Assembly (NCBI GenBank): GCA_033675545.1
Contig: JAWDGP010007228.1
Location: 1-64,000 of the forward strand
Direction: 5' to 3'
Length of the DNA: 64,000 bases
Origin: Elysia crispata
Taxonomy: Eukaryota > Mollusca > Gastropoda > Plakobranchidae
How positions within the stretch are numbered: position 1 is the stretch's first letter; each line of letters starts with the position of its first letter. A program made the position numbers and the translations under genes. This document shows, one piece after another, positions 1-14,589 of the stretch. The notes under the pieces are model-generated. The model was not told where the DNA came from. It did no database searches and saw only the letters and a program-made list of their open reading frames with translations.

Positions 1-347
1 TAAACAGCGGACAATTAATTTTCAATTACAAAGATTTATGCTGTCTAGTCATCAGTTGTAAAGTCTATTCAACATAGAAGAATTCAGAAGAAGTCCATGA
101 CCACACAATCATAAAATTTCAAATTTGTAATCTATTTATATATATATATATAATTATATCTATGTATATATATGTATGTTTATGCTTTACAAAGTCTTTT
201 ATACAAGCATACATAAATAAATATTATACGTGTATGTGTGTGTGTATGGCACGAGGGGAATAATCCAGACGTAATGAAAAGATAGATGAAGATGCCTGAA
301 AAGAGGAGAGGTAAAACTGAGTTTTAAAAATCTACTGAGGGAGAAAC

Positions 348-353
<6 letters not shown>

Positions 354-387
<34 letters not shown>
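354..387. repeat. GA microsatellite
   Basis: About 15 GA dinucleotides. A GA-rich but unexpanded stretch sits at the matching place in copies B (near 7440-7500) and C (near 21770-21830). Confidence 0.85.
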
Positions 388-389
<2 letters not shown>

Positions 390-1156
390 CAGAGGGGGAA
401 GATGAGGATAAGAAATGATGAAAAGGGCAGAATGCAAGGGCGATGCGATAAAACAAATTGCGATATAAGAAAAATTGCACTTGAGATAATAAAGATTTTT
501 TTGCCCAAGTCCGTTCTTTTTCTTTTTGAAAAGAAAGTGAAAATGGAGAAGAAATTGTAATTTTTTAATCAATGCAACTTAATTTGTATAGGTATGCCAC
601 TTATTTTTGTGGCATAAACAAAATTGTACAGCCTACCATTAAGAAATATTTCCAAGTCCTTTTAAATGACGTGAAAAAGACTCTTATTATTTATCATTTT
701 AAATGTTTTTTTAAGAGATAACATTGCCTTCATTCAGTTAGTCTTGAACAGAATGTAAACTTTTCAATGATCTGCATTTCGATTGAGTTATAGATAACAG
801 ATTTGGCATTGGGAATTTAAATTAAAATGCGTAGTCGGTAAGTTTTAGAGAACCTCAGCAAGATATTAACCCTCATACGAACTCTTATTCCACTGATATT
901 TGATTCCGCTTCTTTGGAACAGTTTCCATACAACATTGTTCAAGTCTTGGTAAAGATGACAATAAAGTTTTCTTGTTTTTGTTTGTTTTTTGTTTTTTGT
1001 TTTATTTTTTTTTTCTTTGTATTGTTTTCTTAATTTTGTTCTTAAATGTAATTTTGTTAGTGGGAAGTCTTTTCAAAAGTTGTGATTCAGGGTCATATTT
1101 ATCATTTGAAAAAAAATGGTTATGTGTAAATCAGGAAAAAAAACATTCTTCAGTCA

Positions 1157-2464
<1,308 letters not shown>

Positions 2465-4689
2465 GTGTAAACCTCGGCTCTCTTAAGTTTAATATCACAA
2501 AATGTGAGTTCAAATCCTTTTAAGATACTGATATTTTCTACCTACTTAAGGCAACTTGTCTTCTAAGACTAAGAGAACCCTGAAGCACTTTATCATTTTT
2601 AACATTCATTGACCAAGTAGTTGCCCAAAGAATACTTACAAGTTGGCATGTTTTTAATAGAGGTCGTCAATGTAGGGTTCCTAGTAATAGAAAATTGGTT
2701 GTGAAATTTTTTCAAAGAAAAAAAAACACTCACGCCTGAAAATGTTAGAAAATCTGGAAAATAGCGGGAAGATCTTAAGACAAATAAGCTATGTTAAAAT
2801 TTACAAATTTCATCTGATAAGTTCAGGTTTGTTGTTGCTATCTGTGTATTTAATTGATTTTTCTTCTTTCAAAATCCTTGTCATTCAAATTAGACTATTT
2901 CCTTAATGACTTAAACATTATTAGCTCTTTTTTCAAATTACGTGTCTATGCCTTGGTAATCAAGCAATTACGATGTTGTTATTTTAAATATGTGGTATCG
3001 TCTATTATGCTGGAAGAAAAATCAAGAGAGAAAACGCAGTTTCTCATTAAAATGAGTTGAAAGGCCTCTCTTTTTTCATAAATTAGAGAGTATGTCCTAC
3101 GAGTAAAAGTTAAACATCTAATATATATATCCAAATTATTTCATTATTATGTTCAATAGACAACGAGCTCAAACAATATATAATTGGAAAATTCGTTTCT
3201 AGGTGAAATTTCAAATAGAGACGCGCAAACTATTGCGTAATGTAACCGTGTATGATTATGGAAAAAGACAAATCAATTTTCCTTCATTTACTGCTCAGTT
3301 AGAATATAATAATTGTAGCTTTCATCACTGAACTTTGAGCTTTTCTTTGATAGATTTCTAAACCGCGACGAGTGATCCACTTTGTATGCGGGCTCTATTT
3401 CTGCCTCCAATGGTGAGGAAACTGGTAGTTACAGTCAAACGGCTTATGTGAAATACAGCTGCTTGAATGGAATTTTTTTTATAAACAAAGAAGAAGTCAA
3501 GATTCTTTATAAAAAAATAACCAAAGACAGTATTTTAAGGTGGTCCTAACACAAAAGCCAACAGATATAAAATGTGTCGGAACTTTTGCTACAATTTCAA
3601 AGTAGATGTTCTGTCTTTTTAAAGAAAGACATACTTAATTTAAAAGTCTATCAGTTATATGTAAGTTAAGTGATAATTTGAAAAAGCAAAAAAAAAAAAA
3701 CGTTTATTTTAAAACACCTTAATGAATGAATTAAATAAAAAAAAAGCTTGGTTTTCATTTCTTCATACAGATATTTTTACGATGAATTGGTGTACGTTAA
3801 ATTTGAAAAAGCATATAGGATTTGGGACAAGTTCAACTGATTGGTCATTGTTCTCATTTCATAATGAAAAAATTTGTATTAGGTTGACCGGTTATGTGTG
3901 GAGGCGCAACAAATCTGCGCAATCACTCTATGTCTTTTTAAGATTAACTCTCTGGAGAAGTTGAGAGTTGATCAGACAGCGTTGGACGTCAACACATAGA
4001 AATGGCGTTAACTTTAGAGTTTTACATTAAGAAAATACTTGCCACCAAAAAGGCAGTGTATTCAGTAGGTATTGTAGTTACTATATCAGATAAATAGTTC
4101 TGCTTTTAGATTACGTACCATATAGTTTAACTGCCCTCTGTGAAAACTTTATCATAGTGGAGTGAACCAGTAGAATTGTATATCTGTACTAAGTTGATAA
4201 TTTATTTTTGGTTGGGTACTTTCTTAGATTAGACTGGCCAGAAGAATCACCAGTAATGTAGCCATACATAGTTGTTGCGTATCAATTAAGGATATTACAA
4301 ATAAGGGGCAGAACCTTTTTGTAAGATTAGGTATTACAATTACAGAGGCTAATAATTAGCTCATTAGGACACATCAGAAATTGTGGCCAATGAAATAGAG
4401 CTGCATTCGTGTAATAAGTTGTGATATTAAAATTAGATTGGTCAGAAAATAATTCTACTAAATTCATATAGACTAGCCATGAGGAAGATCTCGATAAAAT
4501 TTTGTATTACATTAGGCTTTCTATGTAAAACTCTATTTAAGGTTTTGAGTTACAGCTTGGCGTTCCATGATGTAGCTCTAAATAAGGTTCGGTATTACAG
4601 ATAGGCTGTATATGAGTCGGGTCGAAAAAAGGCTTGGTGTTACACTTAGGCCTCACCGTGAGGTCGCTCTAAATAATGTTCAGTATTAC

Positions 4690-5500
4690 AGATAGTTTTC
4701 CCGTGAGTTAAGCGTCTCAACACAGCTTTCAAGCCATCAAGGTCTTCTTTTTTTTTTTTGTTGAACTTGCGATGAGAATGCCGTCAAGATAAACAAAAGT
4801 TGAACCCACGCCTCGAAGGACAGAGTTCATAAGTCTTTGGAATGTTTGGGTAGCACTTTTTAAACAGCAAGAGACCAAACGGAGTGATCACTGCTGTCTT
4901 AGTAATGTCTTCTGAAGCAACTGGAATCTGATGATAACCCCGAACTAGGTCTTGCCTTTCAGCCGGGACAAGAAATCGTGGATATGGAGATTGGGGTACC
5001 AATCTGGCACGGTGACATCATTTAATTTTCTGTAGTCGCCGTTTGGGCGCCAGCCACCATTTGGTTTGGTTACCATGTGAAGATGAGATGCCCACGGGCT
5101 GCTTCATTTCCTAATAATGTCCATCTCCTCCATTTCAGGCATTTAAAAATGTTGGTTTCAGCAGATCCGGGATTTCACTTATGAGCTTTAGGAACTTGTT
5201 ACTTTAAGGCTCGACAAGCACGAGATTGGTTGGTGTAGCTGAAATGATATAGCAGGGAATGCCTGAAAATGGATTTGCTTCTATCAGGCGACGGCTTCTT
5301 ATGTCGACGAGCAAATTGTGTGTGCGTCAAAAATTAGTGCCAACATCTGCTAAAATTGTGTTCACCAAATCGAAGACAAACGATGCGAGTGACAAAAGTC
5401 GTTATGTTTGAGCCATAGGCAGCTTGAAAAGGAGGTCCTATGGATCCTGTTTTCTTGTCCAAATAAGGCGCTGGAGTAACAGAAAACATCTTTTAGAATT
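4690..5500 (-). mobile_element. Ty3/gypsy pol fragment (protease-RT region), dead
   Basis: Read on the minus strand, this stretch contains broken reverse-transcriptase text (NGGWRP, GYHQIP, then [10 protein letters not shown]) in several frames. It lines up with 27100-27960 of the large gypsy element, including the segment just after the protease. The YxDD box reads YLDG, so a catalytic Asp is lost. No LTR is visible and multiple frameshifts are present. It lies downstream of duplication copy A in the + direction. Confidence 0.75.
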
Positions 5501-5921
5501 TAACCTCTTCAATTGTTGGTGAGCTGTTCCGCTGACTAAGGTGCAACATCTACATTGCTATTGAAGGAATTGACTTGCATTATTTTGTCCCCACAAGAAA
5601 GTTCACTTTCCTTGGTGCTGTAGAGTTCACAAAGATGGCAACTCTCTTTGACCAAGGGAAACTCTTTGTCACTTTATAAGGGCCTCAAGCATTTTATTAA
5701 TTTTAAATGAAAAGTTTGTGATATTGTTACACGTGCCAACTTAAAAAAAAAAGCCTAATCATCTGGATCATGGCGAAAAAGGAACATAAAACTCTTAGAT
5801 AACTGTAATTAACAAAACAAAACACTGTATCTTGCCCAAAACCAATAATCGAGTTTCAGAGAAAAGGAATCTACGCCATTGAAGAACAACATAAGTTGAA
5901 ATTACCATGTATAGGAGAGAA

Positions 5922-5925
5922 AACG

Positions 5926-5997
<72 letters not shown>

Positions 5998-6002
5998 CGT
6001 TA
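5922..6002. repeat. AT-repeat palindrome
   Basis: About 33 TA dinucleotides flanked by the mirror arms 'aacgctt' and 'aagcgtt', giving a near-perfect palindrome of about 80 bp that could extrude as a cruciform. The following 6003-6230 holds a GC-richer unassigned stretch. Confidence 0.9.
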
Positions 6003-8201
6003 ACTGGCAAAGTGGTATAGGGCCTGGATCAGCAATTCTTAAAGAGATAAGGGTATGTGTGCAAGAAAAAAGATAACAGGGTGGGTCCCGGCCCCCTCAG
6101 AGTGTCCGAAGTTCAGGCCCGAAACACTTGCTACAAGGGCATTTCTTCTCTGAAATCTCTCTGTTATCTAGCTCCACAATGAGTTTCTACCTACTCAAAA
6201 AAAATTCAAACAAACAAACAAAAACAAAAAAACATTCACACGAATTAATAAACGCTTAATGTCTACTTTGTCGCCCTAGGTTAAATATTTTCCTCAGATG
6301 GGTTAAGGATATTTCTTTTGAATATATTAACAAAGCGCCAATAAGTGTCTACTGTTTCTGCAGACGGTTTTTTTTTTTTAATTTGAATATTAATCCATTC
6401 TAAGTGTGGCATAATTCTATTTTTAGGACTAAAATATTTTCAACTATGAACACGCAGGAATATTTAATATAATTTTGGATATTTTAAATCGAACTACACG
6501 TATGCTTCATCGTTTGTATCTACATCTACTGCACTGTAGTGAGACGATAGAAACAATGCGTTATACTCAGAAAATTAATAATAAAATAATGTGGCAGTTT
6601 TATCGCAGTTATTGTATCGAAAAATACTACTACTACAAGAGATGTCACAGGACGACACGACATATATGCTGCTATGCTGGATTTATTTCTGCAACGGGTA
6701 AAAAATCTTTTTCTGGTGTGTTGGGCGTTCACAAAATCCTATATACGTTGTTAGAGGCTTTTTTTCAAGCCAAAGGTAGGCCATATAAGATGAGATCCTA
6801 TCCAGCTAATAGGAGACTTGGCTGGCGGATTAAAGCTCATCTATATTCATACAGTTCTCTTGTATCTCAGCCATTTGGCGTCAGTCGTAAACTAAGGACA
6901 CACAGTAAAAGGTTAAATTTTACTGGAATAATCTTTGTCAAAATGGAGTGAATGATAAAAATACATTTTCAGAAATCTATAGAAAATTGCTTCTTTTTAA
7001 AAAATATGACACGGCCTGTTTTTACCACTGGAACCTTATATCTCAACATTAAGGAATAAACACATGATTCCATAAATATTTTACGGGATAAAAGTAGGAA
7101 CAATCGAGTACTAGTACTTTTCGAATCGAAACTTTATAGGACAAACACATAAAATCTGTACCAGATTGACACTATCTAATGACAAGTAGTTATTCTGCCA
7201 AGTTAAAAGTTTATTTAACATAGAGAAATTCAGAAGACCCCCCAAGGCCACATAACTGAAAATTATTTTTTTTTAATATAAATTATATATTGATCTGGTC
7301 AAAATGTCTAATACAAGCACAAATATTCATATATTATTGTAGTATGTGTGTTTGTGGCACACGGAGATTTATCCATACCATAAGTAATGCACAGAGGGAT
7401 AGAGCGAAGGTAAAGAGGGAAACACTTAGTTTAAAAGAGCTACTGAGAGTAAAAGAGGAAGAGATAGAGGAAGCGGAGGGAGAGGATGAGGATAGGAAAT
7501 GTTAAAGAGAGAGAATGGAAGAGCAGTTTGATTTTATGATTGCAACTTTAGAAAAGATTGAACTTGAGATAATAAAAATCTTTATTTCTCAAATCCATCC
7601 TTTTTTTTTTTTTTTTGGAAAAGATACAGATCAATAGAGAAGAAAAAGTAGATCTTTAAGCAATATACTTTGTCATGTGCAATCACTTATTTTTTGACAA
7701 AATGAATTTGTACAGCCAACCAGAGAGAGATATTTCCAGGTCCTTTTACATATAACGTAAGTGAATGATTTCTTTCATTTATAATTTTATATTTGTTTTA
7801 AAGAAGGAACAAACGGAATACATGCTTTTCAATCATGTGCGTGTCGTTTAAATTCAAGAAATCAGATTTTGCAAATGTTCTTGAGACTTTAAACAAAACG
7901 TCATTGGTCGGTTAAACCTGGGGAAAAGTCAGTACAACATTAACTCTGATAAAAACCCTGCCTCTTGTTATATTTTATTTAACTTATTTGTGACAGTTTC
8001 ACTAGAACATTGCTCAAGTCTTGGTAAAGATCACACCACAGTGCTTTTGTCTTAGTGTTGTTGGTTTTTCTTTCTTTGTATTTTTTGAGTCTTTTGAAAC
8101 GCTGAGTTAAGGGGAAGGAATCATATTTATTCGTGGAAATGAAATAAAAGATCTTTTTGTCTTTTTATCCAACCGCAAAAAAAATTCACAACTAATTATT
8201 A

Positions 8202-9284
8202 TTATGACGTTGTAAATTTGTTGCCAAACACTGATTTTAATATAGATCTATATTTGCTGTTGTAGTTGTAATAAATAAAGACGTTGATAGATGAATTTAT
8301 GAAAGAGAATGTCAAGCTTAGTTTTGTGCACATACTATAAATAAAATGAAATTTCTTGCCACTGTTGAATTCCGGATCGATAAGCCGAGCTGTGGAGTAG
8401 AGCAGGAACGGTAACTGAGACAGGATGAAGATCACACACACCAGGACGACCGACTGTACCACTTGGGTTTCTTTGGCTGACATCTTGGAGTTACTGGTAT
8501 CTTGCTGTCCTTGGGTATCTGGCTTATCCTTTGTTCCACCTGAAGCAGAGCCAATCACAGATCTAGAAGACTGTCGTACTTTCGATGTCTCAATGAGTTT
8601 GACGCTAAGAATGATGACACAGGCTACCATAATGACGAAAGCAACCCATGGTAAAGATGTCCGGTTTAAAGTATCATTGACAAGAAAATTGTTGCGGCCA
8701 ACATGTCTTTTTAAGAAGACGTAGGTCTGGTTCGTCAAGGGACTCAGCTTCGTGCCAATAGAGTAACCAATCAACATAGGTATACGCAAGAGGATGGCGG
8801 AAATGAATAAAGCAAAAATACCTATTTCTGTCCTTGACTTTGTAAACACTGACTTGAAATGGAGCGGCAGTGCCACGCATGCGCAGCGCGTTACACCCAA
8901 AAACACTGAGACATAGGCCGAAAAGTCATAAAAAGTGAAGGCGGGCCAGTAGAACAAAAATGCTGTGATACCCATATCAAATCTCCAATTCCAGTTTGGG
9001 GCAAAATGTAATATGAATGAAGTTGCTAACCATGGGGTCATAAGAGTGAGAAAACAGAAATCTGACACTGAGAGACATAGCAACAATATAGTCACGCTGT
9101 CTGTTAAACCAGATCTTATAAACACTATGATGTTCGTTATATTTGCAGTAATTCCAGAAACGAAAATAACCAGCCACGTAGGAATTAAGCTTTGTTCTAA
9201 AATTGTGTATTCTCGTTCCAAAGGCAAAAAAGATTTGATATGTTGGCTTGGTATTTCTGTTGTTAAGTCAATTATTCCTTCCAT
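8202..9284 (-). CDS. Class A GPCR, mollusc chemosensory-receptor-like (paralogue 2)
   Basis: Intact 360-aa intronless receptor, the closest relative of the genes at 1382-2464 and 22382-23437. Helix positions, the LSVSD motif in TM2, VTRC at the DRY position, SAKETQ before TM6 and NSSINVFIYY in TM7 are all kept, so it should fold as a seven-helix GPCR. Differences cluster in the extracellular N-terminus (residues ~1-35, with DLTTEIP instead of NLTIEKP) and in the end of TM2 and the loop after it (SFILHFAPNWNWRF). The second extracellular loop differs too (RNNFL instead of RTNVL), which removes no sequon there. The core from TM4 to TM7 is nearly unchanged at the DNA level, which suggests recent duplication or gene conversion. 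The 3' flank has three TAA triplets where paralogue 1 has ~75. Ligand unknown; the chemosensory role is an inference. Confidence 0.9.
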   Translation of the reverse strand: MEGIIDLTTEIPSQHIKSFLPLEREYTILEQSLIPTWLVIFVSGITANITNIIVFIRSGLTDSVTILLLCLSVSDFCFLTLMTPWLATSFILHFAPNWNWRFDMGITAFLFYWPAFTFYDFSAYVSVFLGVTRCACVALPLHFKSVFTKSRTEIGIFALFISAILLRIPMLIGYSIGTKLSPLTNQTYVFLKRHVGRNNFLVNDTLNRTSLPWVAFVIMVACVIILSVKLIETSKVRQSSRSVIGSASGGTKDKPDTQGQQDTSNSKMSAKETQVVQSVVLVCVIFILSQLPFLLYSTARLIDPEFNSGKKFHFIYSMCTKLSLTFSFINSSINVFIYYNYNSKYRSILKSVFGNKFTTS

Positions 9285-10018
9285 GTGTAAAACTTGCTCT
9301 CTTTAGCTCAATATAGATATCTAACGAAGTTTGAGTTGGAATAATTTTAAGATGCTGATATTTTCTACGGACTTATGGTTACTTTTATTCTAAGACTGTG
9401 GGAAACATTAAGAACGTTAGATAATTTATATTTCAACTTTGTGAAGGGTCTAAGAATATTTAGTACTCGTGAAAGACCCTTCATGAAACAGAAACAGATT
9501 CCACTTACGAAAATCACAGAGTCCTAAAATTGCTCATTTGCCTATTTATTTATTTTTTCATTATTTTTAATAGTGTTAATACATTCATCGACTAAGTAGT
9601 TGCCCATAAAGAACTCATAAAACAGCACGGTTTTATTTTATTTTAAAGAAAATAAATACAATTTATACCAGAAAATGTAGGGAAGCTGGTAAAATAGAGA
9701 GAAGGACGTTAATTATATAAACTTTGTTGAAATTTTAAACTTCATCTGCTTCGTACACTTTCGTTATCGTTGCTTTGATTTTTGTTGCATTTTTTTTTGT
9801 CTTTTCTTAGGACTGAAATTGGGCTATTTCCTTAATAATTTAAATCATACAAGCTCTTTTTTGCAACTAGTTAACTATGCTTTGGTAATCAAGCAAAAGG
9901 CAGTTTATTATTCAATAATGAGTTCAAAGTTCGTTCTTTAGTCTGAATTACAGATTTTGTTTTTGGAGTAATATCTAGTAATTAACTAATCTTTCTGACA
10001 GGTTTCAGAACAAGCTTT

Positions 10019-10112
10019 AAGGGAAAACATTATTTACCTACTTATCTGCTCATCACAGAGTAGTCAAACACAATTTGGTGTGAGATGGGCAACGACGCCA
10101 AACAGAATTATG
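10019..10112. repeat. Highly conserved 5'-flank block, copy B
   Basis: About 93 bp upstream of paralogue 2 matching 24254-24348 with only two mismatches by eye. Its surroundings match less well. Copy A lacks it. It may be a regulatory block or a conversion tract; neither is shown. Confidence 0.6.
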
Positions 10113-11579
10113 GTTTACCAAAATGCCTTCGACTGTCTTATGTGTGCTAATTTCATTATTATACTAAATAGAAAACGAGCTCAAACAAAATCTAAGTAGC
10201 ATGTTGTTTTTTTTGGCGACATTTCAAATAGTGACATGCAAATTATTGTGCTTTATTATTATTATTATAATACACATCTTGTGTAATCACGAAAAAAAGA
10301 CGAATCAATTTTCCTTCATTTACTGCTCACTTAGGATATCATACTTAAAGGTTTCATCACTGAAGTTTGAACTTTTCTTCCTTGCAATGTTTAAAATGTA
10401 AACCGGTTGATATATCAAACTGAGATTGATACAGTGATAGATTTCTAAACCGCGACGACTGATCCATATTGTTTTCCTGCCTCCAATGGTGTGAACACTG
10501 GTTGTTGAAGTCAAACGCTCAAGCGAAATGCAACTGCTGTATTTGTTGTTTTTTTTTTAATAAAGAAAGAAGTCAAGCCAAGAACCAAAGACATATTTTA
10601 CGGTAATCCTAACCCATGCAAAGACATAAAATGTGTCCGAAATTTCGCAACATTTTAAAATTCCATATTCGGTCTCTTTGAAGAAAGACATATTTAATTG
10701 ATAAATCTATCGATTATATATGAGTTAAATGGTATTTTTAAAAAGCATATAAATGAATTAAATAAAAGAAGCTTTGCTTTCAATTCTTCAGATATTTTTA
10801 TGATGAAAATAATGTTACGTTTAATTAATAAAAGTATGTAGGATTTGGAACAAACTCAACTGTTTGGTCACAGTTCTCATTTCATAATGAAAGAATTTGT
10901 ATTAGGTTATGTGTAGAGGCGCAACAAATCTGCATATTATTCGCTTTATGCTTGGTCAAGATTAATTCTCTGGAGAAGTTGTTAGCTGATCATCGGCAGC
11001 GTTTCGGGTTTTATATTAAGGAAATACTTGCCACCAAAAAGGCAGCGTATTCAATTGTTATTATAGTTATCATATTAGAAAATTACTTCTCTTTTTAGAT
11101 TAGGTATCGTATATGTTAACTGCCTTTTGTGAAAATGTGTCAGTGAAGGGGTATAACAATAGACCTGTATCAAGTTAATAATTTATTTTTGGTTGGGTTT
11201 TTTTCTTAGATTAGACTGGCCATGACACAAATTTGTAATCGTCATTGAAGAAGCCATACATTCTTGTTGCGTATTAATTAAGGATATTACAAATAGCGGT
11301 CAGAAGCTCCATGTAAGGCTAGGAATTAAAAATGGGGAGGCTAATAATTAGATCAGTGATTATAATTATATAGTAAGACATGAACTAGCATAACAAACAG
11401 CTCTGCAAGACATTGAGATAAAACTATTAAAGACGATAGCGGGACGGCCCTATTTTGGTTTCTGTGTTAAAGTAAAACTTCTCTGTGATATAACGCCAAA
11501 GTGATGTTTAAAAAAAACTGGCCTGTGAAATATTTCTGCTTTGGCTAATCTATGACATTTAAAGTGGTGACTGAAAATG

Positions 11580-11772
11580 TTTGCATTTTTCTTGTTTTAT
11601 TGAACTTTTAACATGTCATCCGACTATGCCAAGATCTAAGTCCTAACTGAGAGTGTGAGCTCCTTGTCTCCTCAGAGTCTCTGTGGTGAGTTCTCCGCAC
11701 AACCTGAGATGTCAACATTTGTCACGTATTAGTGTTTATTACTGCCTATGATATAATAGTCCAAACGCCACA
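11580..11772 (-). repeat. 3' LTR (partial) of the gypsy fragment
   Basis: It aligns with the solo LTR at 41647-41870 and with 24937-25146: shared stretches include 'aacatgtcatccgac', 'gagctc' with 'tctcctcag', and 'tgatataatagtccaaacgccaca'. The far end, corresponding to TGTAG, is not clear. Confidence 0.75.
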
Positions 11773-13200
11773 TGACCCTCTTGCCAAGACTGAAACCGTA
11801 AGACAGGTCACTGTTATTGCAACGGCGGTAGAATCGGCGACATCTGAACGGTAGGTCCCGACACAGCTTGCTGATGTATAGAGGCGGTGCTTGGGTCTGA
11901 TGGATGACTGCTTGAGGGTTGACTCTTTTTCGCTGGAGGGTGGCCACGTAGAGGAGGTTTACCCAGTATGACTGGTTGAAATGAATTGAAAAACGCTGGC
12001 TTGATGCGATCTACTGACGATTCATTCAGCGCGACAGCCAATGTCTAAAAGTAAAGATTTGTCCTCTGGAGTCAGAATTGCGAACAGACCTGAATAAGGT
12101 CTCTGTAATAGACCTTTAGCGCCATCTCGTCGAACGTACACATGCTTTGCCATTCAAAAAGATTAGGACAGGGAGGGCAAATAAGAAATGCAATGGGAGG
12201 CCAGATGAGATGCATCTAGAGGATGTTCAACCTGAAATTCAGCAGAAAGTCAACCATAGACTTTGCAGATTTAGGTAGAATTAGTTCACTTGGGATTGTC
12301 AAAGGCTCACTGTAAATAAGTTCTGCTGAGGAGCATCTAAAGTCTTCTTTAGATGCGGTTCTAAGCCCGAGAAGTACCCAAGGTAGTTTTTCTACCCAAT
12401 TCGAACATGTGTGACGGGCTTTCAGTGCAATCTTGGGAGTTCAATGAAAACGTTTGATCGTCCCAATTCCATGAGAATGATAAGCAGAAATATGGTGAAG
12501 CTTGACTCCAAGGCGAGTTGCTATCTCACTCCATAATGATAATGTCTGACGAAATATCTCCAGGGACACCGAAACGAGCAATGCAGCCAGTAATGAGAGC
12601 ATGCACACATTCGTGTGTGGTAATGCCTCGTAGAGGAATAGCTTCTGGTCAGCGTGTGTTGCGGTCGATACTTGTCAGGAGATATGTGTAGGCAGAAGAA
12701 AAAGGTAAAAATCCAACAGTTTCAACCTTTAAGTGTGAGAATCTTTTTTCAGGTGCAGAGAAATGTTCTAGAGCAGCTTTTGTGCGTTTTTGTACTTTAG
12801 AACTTTGGCAGTGGTGACATTTTTTCACCCATTTACTGACTGCTTCCGCATTCCGTGCCACAATATTATCTTCTGAGTCCAGTAGGGAAATCAGTAGGTA
12901 CAATCGGACGTGGGCGGCCTGTTGAAACGTCACAAACAAGCTCTGGTCCTTGCTAGTTCAACTTGGTATTGTCTTGGAAACTAAATTGGTTGTCCTGGAA
13001 CGAGATAGACTGCCGGCGACGATATTGGTTTTACTAGAGACATGTACTAGTCGGTGATGAAATCTGAAATGGCAGAGAGATATCTGTGCTGTCTTGCTAA
13101 CCATAAATATGCTGTTTTTGCCATGGCAATTGTCATGATATATGTACATCTGAGTACCGAGATATTGATAATACGCGATTACGATTGCATGTTTTAGCAA
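11580..13200 (-). mobile_element. Ty3/gypsy 3' half with 3' LTR, dead
   Basis: On the minus strand from 13200 down: the end of RNase H (HVSSKTNIVAGSLSRSR), then the integrase zinc-binding part (KCHHC), the core start (VETVGFLPFSSAYTYL, where the expected first catalytic Asp is Glu) and the C-terminal tail (RIKPAF...RGHPPAKK). It ends in a 3' LTR portion at about 11580-11772 that terminates in the same AAACGCCACA as the solo LTR at 41647-41870. Frames are broken many times. It is closely related to the element at 24937-28942, which has the same tail. Confidence 0.8.
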
Positions 13201-13543
13201 CTGCTACAAACTAATAGTGGTCATAAGAAGAGGAGGAATAAAAAAAAACGATGTCCAAACACATACCTCTTCGAGTTGGTCTGTCTTATCTATTTTAAAT
13301 GTATGAACCCACAAATTGCGACCTGAACATGGTATTAAAAGAATAGTTCTAGAATGTAATATCAGATGCGTATCAAATAAAGCGCGAGTAATATATGGTA
13401 GTTAAAGCTAGATCAAGATCTAGATCTAGACCTAAATCTAGCAAAGGGCCAAGAAAGAGAGATCTGGATTGGAAAGCTAGATCTAGCCTACGACAAATTA
13501 CTTCGATCTTGACTAAAATTTGCTCCAGAAATTTAGCTATCGC

Positions 13544-13843
13544 GTCATGACAGAGGTATTTCTTCCTACTCCACCCTCATTCTTAGGTGGAAACGCAGGG
13601 GAATTTTTTAGTAAATGGAGGCAGAAATACACTCTTTACATGACGGAAACTGAAAGAGATCAGTCAGCAACTTTCCTCCTCTTGATTGGCGATGCAGATT
13701 TGGAAGTATACAGTACACTCCACTTGACTGTAGAGGAAAGTTTAAATCCAGACATAATCCTCCAGAAATTTCAAGACTACTGGGAACCGAGAACAAATGT
13801 GGTTATGAGAGATACCTATCGTTCAATAGATCACAATTACTAG
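13544..13843 (+). pseudogene. gag fragment of the second gypsy element
   Basis: About 100 codons are open from the ATG of MTEVFLPTPPSFLGG. The text continues in another frame after 13795 (MERYLFNRSQLLGERVDDFV-like), so a one-base shift near 13800 breaks it. The role in a live element would be capsid formation. Only the N-terminal part of gag is open. Confidence 0.65.
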
Positions 13844-14589
13844 GTGAGAGGGTAGATGATTTCGTCACAGACTTTAAGAAATTCAGAATTTGCTGTGAAT
13901 TTGGAGAGCTGACAGTCTCGTTCGTGATAAATTGAAATGTGGCCTTCAGGCCCCAGAGCTCAAACAAAGAATGCTGAGAGACACTGGAGGAAGCAATCAG
14001 TCTAGCTCATGCCGAGGAACAGACAATAGTTCAACTGCAGACAATGGACATCGGCCTGAAGGCCTTTTGAAATGCAGACATACCAGTTGAAGGTGTTGCA
14101 GAAACAGAGATTGCAGTTGGAAGCCACAGCATAGTTGACAAAGACTATGTAATCACAAGAAATAGCAATGCAGTTATAGGTCTCAAAGCAGAATTGTCAT
14201 CAAAACTGATATACCCACCAAGCAAGAGATGTGAGGCGCTAAGTGCTAAGAATGGCATAGACACCAAATAAACTCTCATTACTGAATACAATGATATCTT
14301 TGAAGGCTTGGAAACACATAAAAAGCATTATCAAATCACTCTTCGAGGAGATGCAGTCTCTGTAATTCACCATCCAAGACGAGTACCACCTGCACCAGCA
14401 GCTAAAAGCGAAGCTTCATGACATGGTAAAGAGTGGAATAATTTGCCCAGTAGAGGAACAGCCTGGTCATTGCCCAAAATAAAGATTGTATCCCAAGAAT
14501 GTGCATGGATCCCAAGGATTTCAATCAGTACATACGTAAATTCAATCAGTACAAACGTAAAGAAAAGTTCGCAATACTTACATTTGAAT

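Larger units (their letters stand above)
6230..11560. repeat. Segmental duplication copy B (GPCR unit)
   Basis: It begins near the 'tcacacgaa...cgcccta' block that recurs at 20815-20870 in copy C, and ends at the gypsy fragment near 11580. It contains the GA-rich block (7440-7500), the GPCR gene, the 'ccgcgacgactgatcc' block (10450) and the block at 11170-11360 matching 4200-4360 of copy A. A 158-codon frame at 6475-6951 is interrupted in copy C, so it is not called a gene. No other genes are seen. Confidence 0.8.

Noticed and set aside
6475-6951. 158-codon plus-strand open frame in duplication copy B
   Set aside because: The matching sequence in copy C (about 21060-21470) is interrupted by stops and indels, and the peptide resembles nothing I know; conservation would be expected for a real gene.
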